Shown in pieces: positions 5,655 to 9,316 of a DNA stretch of 9,316 nucleotides. Both the position numbers and the translations under genes were made by a program. The stretch lies in NCBI GenBank assembly GCA_000438255.1, contig FR901937.1:1-9316 (forward strand), written 5' to 3'. Under the pieces are notes generated by a model. It ran no database searches and was not told the origin of the DNA. It worked only from the letters and a program-made list of their open reading frames with translations. Within the stretch, counting starts at the first letter, position 1, and the number at the start of each line of letters is the position of its first letter. The DNA is from Clostridium sp. CAG:389. GTDB lineage: Bacteria > Bacillota > Clostridia > TANB77 > CAG-508.

Positions 5655-6527
5655 TTAAAAATCAAAATACTTAAAATCATAAGGTAATTCACAATAAAAA
5701 TTTAAAATAACATTAGTGATTGGATGTTTGAAAGTTAAATTATAGCAGTGTAATGCTTGTCTACTGATTAAGCTAGAAGCAGAGCCATATAAGCTATCAC
5801 CAATTAAAGGGTGACCAATAGCAGACATATGTACTCTAATTTGGTGAGTTCTACCAGTTTCCAAAGTACATTTAACCAAAGAAAATTCTTTTAAATTTTT
5901 TAAAACTTCAAAATGGGTAATAGATGGTTGGCCATTATCTGAAATACATCTTTCAATAATGCTATTTTCTTTTCTAGCAATTGGCAAATTTATTGTACCA
6001 GATTTTTCGCCAAAAGATCCCTTACATATGGCTAAATATTCTTTTTTAAATTCATTAGTTTTCATTTCATTTATTAGACATTCTTGAATATATTCACATT
6101 TTGCAAAAATTACTAATCCAGAAGTATTTAAATCAAGCCTATTTACAGGTCTTATTTTTTTCTTTAATCCAATTTTATCAAAGTAAAATCTTATACCATT
6201 ACATAGTGAATCAGAATAGTGCAATATTGATGGATGTATTGCAATTCCGGCCGGTTTATTAATTATTAATAACCACTCATCTTCAAAAATTATGTCTAAG
6301 TCCATTTTTGTAGGTAGAATATTTGAATTGTCTTCTTCATAATCAAAGTCAATTGTTAAAACATCTTGTTTATGAGCTTTTTTTCGTGTGTCATAAGGAT
6401 TATTGTTTATATATATTTTTTGCATGTTTATTAATTTGTATAGTAGTCTAGATGAGATTTTTAATTCGTTTTGTAATATGTTATTTATTGTTTTATTTTC
6501 ATCTTCTATTTGGTATTCTAAATTCAT
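5655..6527 (-). CDS. RluA-family rRNA/tRNA pseudouridine synthase
   Basis: Enzymes of this family convert uridine to pseudouridine in rRNA or tRNA in the cytoplasm. The product has 290 residues from the ATG at 6527. An S4-like RNA-binding region covers about residues 13-60. The catalytic domain follows, with NKPAGIAIHPS at 90-100, the signature RPVNRLDLNTSGL at 127-138 holding catalytic Asp132, and LETGRTHQIRVHMSAIGHPLIGD at 222-244. Asn replaces the more usual His before RLD, a form I believe is common in Bacillota members. The frame extends to 6605, but AGGAG at 6539-6543 (minus strand, 11 bases upstream) and the family N-terminus support 6527. Target site cannot be read from sequence, so no rlu symbol is given. 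It is convergent with rnpB, with only seven bases between the P1 helix and its stop codon. Confidence 0.92.
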   Translation of the reverse strand: MNLEYQIEDENKTINNILQNELKISSRLLYKLINMQKIYINNNPYDTRKKAHKQDVLTIDFDYEEDNSNILPTKMDLDIIFEDEWLLIINKPAGIAIHPSILHYSDSLCNGIRFYFDKIGLKKKIRPVNRLDLNTSGLVIFAKCEYIQECLINEMKTNEFKKEYLAICKGSFGEKSGTINLPIARKENSIIERCISDNGQPSITHFEVLKNLKEFSLVKCTLETGRTHQIRVHMSAIGHPLIGDSLYGSASSLISRQALHCYNLTFKHPITNVILNFYCELPYDFKYFDF

Positions 6528-6576
6528 TTTTTGTGATACTCCTTTTGATAAATTTGGATTTCTTTTTATGAAATAT

Positions 6577-6605
6577 ATTGTAACATGTTTTTGAAAAAAA
6601 TACAA
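6577..6605 (-). promoter_or_regulatory. Promoter of the pseudouridine synthase gene
   Basis: On the minus strand TTGTAT (6600-6605) and TACAAT (6577-6582) are 17 bases apart, and TG at 6584-6585 adds an extended -10. The predicted start near 6570 gives a leader of about 43 bases. The gene is divergent from trmB, whose promoter lies at 6682-6710, so the two promoters are separate and do not overlap. Confidence 0.65.
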
Positions 6606-6681
6606 AGATTTTGGCTTAATATATACTTTTTAACCCTGAATATTCCTTATATTTTTATAATAGTAAAAAATCAAAAATCAC

Positions 6682-6710
6682 TTTACAATTTCAAAAAATA
6701 TGTATATAAT
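6682..6710 (+). promoter_or_regulatory. Strong sigma-A promoter of the trmB operon
   Basis: TTTACA (6682-6687, five of six matches to consensus) and a perfect TATAAT (6705-6710) are separated by exactly 17 bases. Transcription should start near 6717, leaving a leader of about 49 bases that is poor in T and without obvious structure. It would drive trmB, the DUF4116-type gene and probably pfkA. Confidence 0.85.
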
Positions 6711-6765
6711 TCAATAAACATTAAAAGTAATAAACAATATAAAAACAAACGAAAGGAACACAAAA

Positions 6766-7476
6766 ATGAGAATAAGATACAAAAAATGGGCAAGACCAGA
6801 ATTAGAAGCCAGTAAGTTCTACATAGACAATCCAGAAGAACTAAAAGGAAAATGGAAAGAACAATTTAAGAACCCTAACAAACCAATACATTTGGAATTA
6901 GGATGTGGAAAAGGACAATTCATATCAAACTTAGCATCAAGTAATTTAAACATAAATTACATAGCAATAGACTTAGTTGATGCAATGTTAGGACTAGCAA
7001 AAAGAAATGTAGAACAAATATATAAAGAAAAAAACATAGAACCAGACAATGTATTACTCACAAGATTTGACATAGAAAGAATACTAATGATATTAGATAA
7101 AACAGACAATATACAAAGAATATATATAAATTTTTGCAATCCATGGCCAAAAGGAAAACACAGAAAAAAGAGACTTACACACACTAGACAATTAGAAAAA
7201 TATAAACAATTTTTATCAGAAAATGGAGAAATTTATTTTAAAACAGATGATGACGATTTATTTAATTCAAGCTTAACTTATTTTGAAGAAAGTGGATTTG
7301 AAATAATAGCAAAAACATATGATTTGCATAAAGAACCAATTTTTGAAAATAATATAGAAACAGAACATGAAAGAATGTTTTCAGAACAAGGTATAAAAAT
7401 AAAAGCGTTAATAGCAAAATGTTCTTTTGGGAGCACATCATTTGAAAATATTGGTGTAAAAAAGAACATTGAATAA
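6766..7476 (+). CDS. trmB: tRNA (guanine-N7-)-methyltransferase
   Basis: TrmB uses S-adenosylmethionine to make m7G at position 46 of tRNA. The 236-residue product has the usual start (MRIRYKKWARPELEAS), the SAM-binding loop HLELGCGKGQF at 42-52, an acidic AIDL at 67-70, the family block NFCNPWPKGKHRKKRLTH at 122-139, FKTDDDDLF at 158-166 and the C-terminal TEHERMF at 199-205. Against the E. coli active-site residues, Asp144 corresponds to Asn125, and Arg150 and Arg154 correspond to Lys131 and Lys135; His151 is kept as His132. I believe the Asn form is common in Clostridia. AAAGGA at 6752-6757, eight bases upstream, supports the ATG at 6766. Codons in the first two-thirds are T-poor, like the 5' part of der. 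The next gene follows after 24 bp. Confidence 0.95.
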   Translation: MRIRYKKWARPELEASKFYIDNPEELKGKWKEQFKNPNKPIHLELGCGKGQFISNLASSNLNINYIAIDLVDAMLGLAKRNVEQIYKEKNIEPDNVLLTRFDIERILMILDKTDNIQRIYINFCNPWPKGKHRKKRLTHTRQLEKYKQFLSENGEIYFKTDDDDLFNSSLTYFEESGFEIIAKTYDLHKEPIFENNIETEHERMFSEQGIKIKALIAKCSFGSTSFENIGVKKNIE

Positions 7477-7500
7477 AAATAGAGGTGAAAATAATAAAAA

Positions 7501-8022
7501 ATGGAAGATCCAGATGTTACAGAAATGAGAAAAAATTGTAATAATAGAGAATATGTATTAAATGCAGTAAAAGGAAAAGGAAAATTATTAGAATTTGCTG
7601 CACCAGAATTTCATGATGATGAAGAGATTGTAAAAACAGCTCTTGAACAAGATGGTGAAGCAATGGAATTTGTTTCTGATCGTTTGAAAGATAATAAAGA
7701 TTTAATGCTACTGGCAATAAAAGGAGCACCATGGACAGCTTGTTATGCTTCTGATAAATTACGAGCAGATAAGGATGTAATAATGGCAAGTGTACAAACA
7801 TATGGACAAACTCTTTATTTTGCAAGTGAAAAATTGAGAGATGATAAGGACATTGTAAAAGCGGCTGTTTCTAATAAAGGATTAATTGTAAAATTTGCAA
7901 GTTATAGATTAAGAAATGATAAAGAAATTGCAGAAATTGCTGTAAAACAAGATAAAAGAGCTTTTCAATTTTTGACAAAAGAACTTAAATCAGATGAAGA
8001 AATCAAAAGTCTTTTAGGATAA
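7501..8022 (+). CDS. DUF4116-type repeat protein
   Basis: The product has 173 residues and unknown function. After a 15-residue lead, residues 16-165 are six consecutive units of exactly 25 residues (16-40, 41-65, 66-90, 91-115, 116-140, 141-165), each close to K-D/E-x-V-x-x-A-V at the start, then F-A-S-x-x-L-R-x-D at the end. This matches the DUF4116 repeat, where one Pfam copy spans about two units, and suggests an all-helical solenoid used for protein contacts. No signal peptide or membrane segment is present. AGAGGTGA at 7481-7488 is a strong ribosome binding site, but 12 bases from the ATG, longer than usual; an in-frame TAA at 7495 excludes an earlier start. It is 24 bp after trmB and 44 bp before pfkA, so it is probably co-transcribed with them. 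Confidence 0.88.
   Translation: MEDPDVTEMRKNCNNREYVLNAVKGKGKLLEFAAPEFHDDEEIVKTALEQDGEAMEFVSDRLKDNKDLMLLAIKGAPWTACYASDKLRADKDVIMASVQTYGQTLYFASEKLRDDKDIVKAAVSNKGLIVKFASYRLRNDKEIAEIAVKQDKRAFQFLTKELKSDEEIKSLLG
7546..7995 (+). repeat. Six in-register 25-codon repeats
   Basis: The region encodes six units of 75 bp, without insertion or loss between them. The amino-acid pattern is kept while the DNA has diverged. Units 3 to 6 all open with Lys-Asp or Lys-Glu, and four of the six carry a Phe/Tyr-Ala-Ser/Ala step at the same place. Confidence 0.85.
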
Positions 8023-8047
8023 AGTACATTAATTTTTAATAAATAAA

Positions 8048-8066
8048 TTGAATGGAGGAAGAAAAA
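8048..8066 (+). promoter_or_regulatory. Leader repeated before two genes
   Basis: TTGAATGGAGGAA at 8048-8060 is identical to 3242-3254 in front of the zinc-ribbon gene. Both hold the Shine-Dalgarno sequence and end six to seven bases before the ATG. In both cases an alternative start (TTG 3242, ATG 8052) lies in frame inside or at the edge of the shared block. Confidence 0.6.
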
Positions 8067-9212
8067 ATGATTAAAAAAGTAGCAATATTAGCAAATGGAG
8101 GAGATGTAGCAGGTTTTAATGCTGTAATAAGAGGCATTGTAAAAACGGCAGAAAATAATAATGTAGAATGCTATGGATTTATAGATGGATATAATGGATT
8201 ATTAAAAAACGAATATGAAAGATTAAGTACAGCTGAAAATGGAAATGCAGAAGGAATACTTCAAAAGGGTGGTTCTATAATTGGTTCTTCAACAAATGCA
8301 AATGTATTTAATTATAAAGTGACAAATGAAGATGGCACGGTTGAATATAAAGATTTATCAGATGTATGTGTTGAAAATATTAAAAAAGATGAATTTGATT
8401 GTATATTTACACTAGGTGGAGATGGAACTCAAAAATCAGCAAGAGATTTTGCAACAAAAGGTGTAAATGTTATTGGAGTTCCAAAAACAATTGATAATGA
8501 TGTTGCATGTACAGATATTACATTTGGATATAATACAGCTGTATCTGTTGCTATGGAAGCAATAGACAGGCTTCATACAACAGGTGAAACACATCATAGA
8601 ATAATGGTATTAGAAGTTATGGGAAGATATGCTGGATGGATAGCATTAGAATCAGCAATAGCTGGTGGGGCAGATGTTGCATTGATTCCAGAAATACCTT
8701 ATGACATAAATAAAGTAGCAGAAAAAATTAGAAATAGACAAAAAAGAGGCAAAAATTTCGATATTGTTGTTGTTGCAGAAGGTGCAAAGCCAAAAGATGG
8801 TGAAATTACTGTTGAGAATGTGAGAGATAATGGTAAAGGCGTTGATAATACAAAGCTTGGTGGAATTGGCGAAAAGGTTGCAAAACAATTACAAGAACTT
8901 ACAGGATTAGAAGCTAGAAATACTACACTTGGTTATATGCAAAGAGGTGGAACACCTACTGCATTTGATAGAGTTTTATCAACTAAGTATGGTACTGCTG
9001 CAATGAGAATGGCTATGGAAGAAAAATTTGGAAATTTAGTTGTTATTAAAAATGGAAAAGTTGATTATGCCTCTTTGGAAGATGTTGTTGGTCAAAATAA
9101 GGAGATTGGAGCTGTTTCAGGAAATACATCTGTTAGTAATCAAAGAAAGGTTACTATGGATGATGATTTGGTTAAAACAGCAAGAAGTGTAGGAATCAAT
9201 TTAGGAGATTAA
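8067..9212 (+). CDS. pfkA: 6-phosphofructokinase, PfkA family
   Basis: This glycolytic enzyme phosphorylates fructose 6-phosphate to fructose 1,6-bisphosphate in the cytoplasm. The 381-residue product has the N-terminal loop ANGGDVAGFNAVIRG at 9-23, GGDGT at 117-121, PKTIDND at 139-145 with the catalytic Asp pair, MGRYAGW at 185-191 and GYMQRGG at 289-295. At the two positions that track phosphoryl donor, it has Gly120 (E. coli Gly104, typical of ATP enzymes) and Lys140 (E. coli Gly124, more typical of PPi enzymes). Some ATP-dependent enzymes share this mix, such as trypanosomal Pfk, so ATP is my preferred donor but not certain. It is longer than the E. coli enzyme (320 residues). An in-frame ATG at 8052 overlaps the Shine-Dalgarno GGAGGAA at 8054-8060, so the ATG at 8067 is the start. 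It ends the trmB run. Confidence 0.93.
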   Translation: MIKKVAILANGGDVAGFNAVIRGIVKTAENNNVECYGFIDGYNGLLKNEYERLSTAENGNAEGILQKGGSIIGSSTNANVFNYKVTNEDGTVEYKDLSDVCVENIKKDEFDCIFTLGGDGTQKSARDFATKGVNVIGVPKTIDNDVACTDITFGYNTAVSVAMEAIDRLHTTGETHHRIMVLEVMGRYAGWIALESAIAGGADVALIPEIPYDINKVAEKIRNRQKRGKNFDIVVVAEGAKPKDGEITVENVRDNGKGVDNTKLGGIGEKVAKQLQELTGLEARNTTLGYMQRGGTPTAFDRVLSTKYGTAAMRMAMEEKFGNLVVIKNGKVDYASLEDVVGQNKEIGAVSGNTSVSNQRKVTMDDDLVKTARSVGINLGD

Positions 9213-9316
9213 TTTATTATTCATATTTAATTGTAAATTATTGTTGTTACTAGATAACAGTTTTGGGGTACGGCACTTCTGAATTTTGCTGTGCCTCTAA
9301 GGGTATATATTATTTA
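9213..9316. other. Downstream region of pfkA with GC-richer hairpin
   Basis: No gene is visible in this 104-bp end region. TGTTA at 9245-9249 and TAACA at 9255-9259 form a weak 5-pair hairpin followed by TTTT, a poor terminator candidate for pfkA. A patch from about 9261 to 9303 is much less AT-rich than its surroundings and holds GGCAC at 9272-9276 and GTGCC at 9291-9295, which can pair across a 14-base loop. There is no T-run after it. The window ends before its full extent can be seen, so it could be a structured RNA, a repeat element or the edge of another gene. Confidence 0.4.

Noticed and set aside
6585..6815. Plus-strand 76-codon open frame before trmB
   Set aside because: It spans the trmB promoter and overlaps the trmB start, has only Lys/Asn-rich low-complexity sequence and lacks a ribosome binding site.
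9213..9290. Leftover reading frame on the minus strand through the GC-richer patch
   Set aside because: About 25 codons are open to the window edge with no known protein likeness; length is not above chance.

Overview
The window is strongly AT-rich. Its housekeeping genes, start contexts (GGAGG-type ribosome binding sites, one TTG start) and A/T-ending codons point to a low-GC member of the Bacillota, most likely an anaerobic Clostridia-type bacterium. The neighbouring der, plsY and gpsA genes are an arrangement familiar from Clostridia. Species cannot be fixed from the sequence alone. Most of the window is core metabolism and RNA biology. I see no phage, insertion sequence, CRISPR array, toxin-antitoxin pair or defence cluster.

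Layout. (1) 48-3796, plus strand: der (ribosome-assembly GTPase), plsY (acyl-phosphate to glycerol-3-phosphate acyltransferase), gpsA (glycerol-3-phosphate dehydrogenase) and a coiled-coil zinc-ribbon protein. A strong bidirectional terminator at 3801-3835 ends this run. PlsY and GpsA act in sequence: GpsA makes the glycerol-3-phosphate that PlsY acylates to start phospholipid synthesis. (2) 3834-4112, minus strand: a small uncharacterised protein with its own good promoter and a palindrome just upstream of the -35. (3) 4304-5230, plus strand: a membrane-anchored protein of unknown function starting at TTG. Its TGA stop codon supplies the TG of the extended -10 promoter for the next gene. (4) 5241-5647, plus strand: rnpB, the RNase P RNA, apparently type A. 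(5) 5655-6527, minus strand: an RluA-family pseudouridine synthase converging on rnpB with only a few bases between them. (6) 6766-9212, plus strand: trmB (tRNA m7G46 methyltransferase), a DUF4116-type repeat protein and a phosphofructokinase, preceded by a near-consensus sigma-A promoter.

The theme is translation and RNA maturation (Der, RNase P, RluA-like enzyme, TrmB) mixed with central and lipid metabolism (PlsY, GpsA, Pfk). Three proteins have no assigned role: the minus-strand protein, the membrane-anchored protein and the DUF4116 protein.

The points most worth following up are the T-poor, A/C-ending codon mode in the 5' parts of der and trmB only, the rnpB promoter fused to the upstream stop codon, the unusual L15 region of the RNase P RNA, and the promoter-palindrome unit of the minus-strand small gene. 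I do not see convincing evidence for a new multi-gene system.
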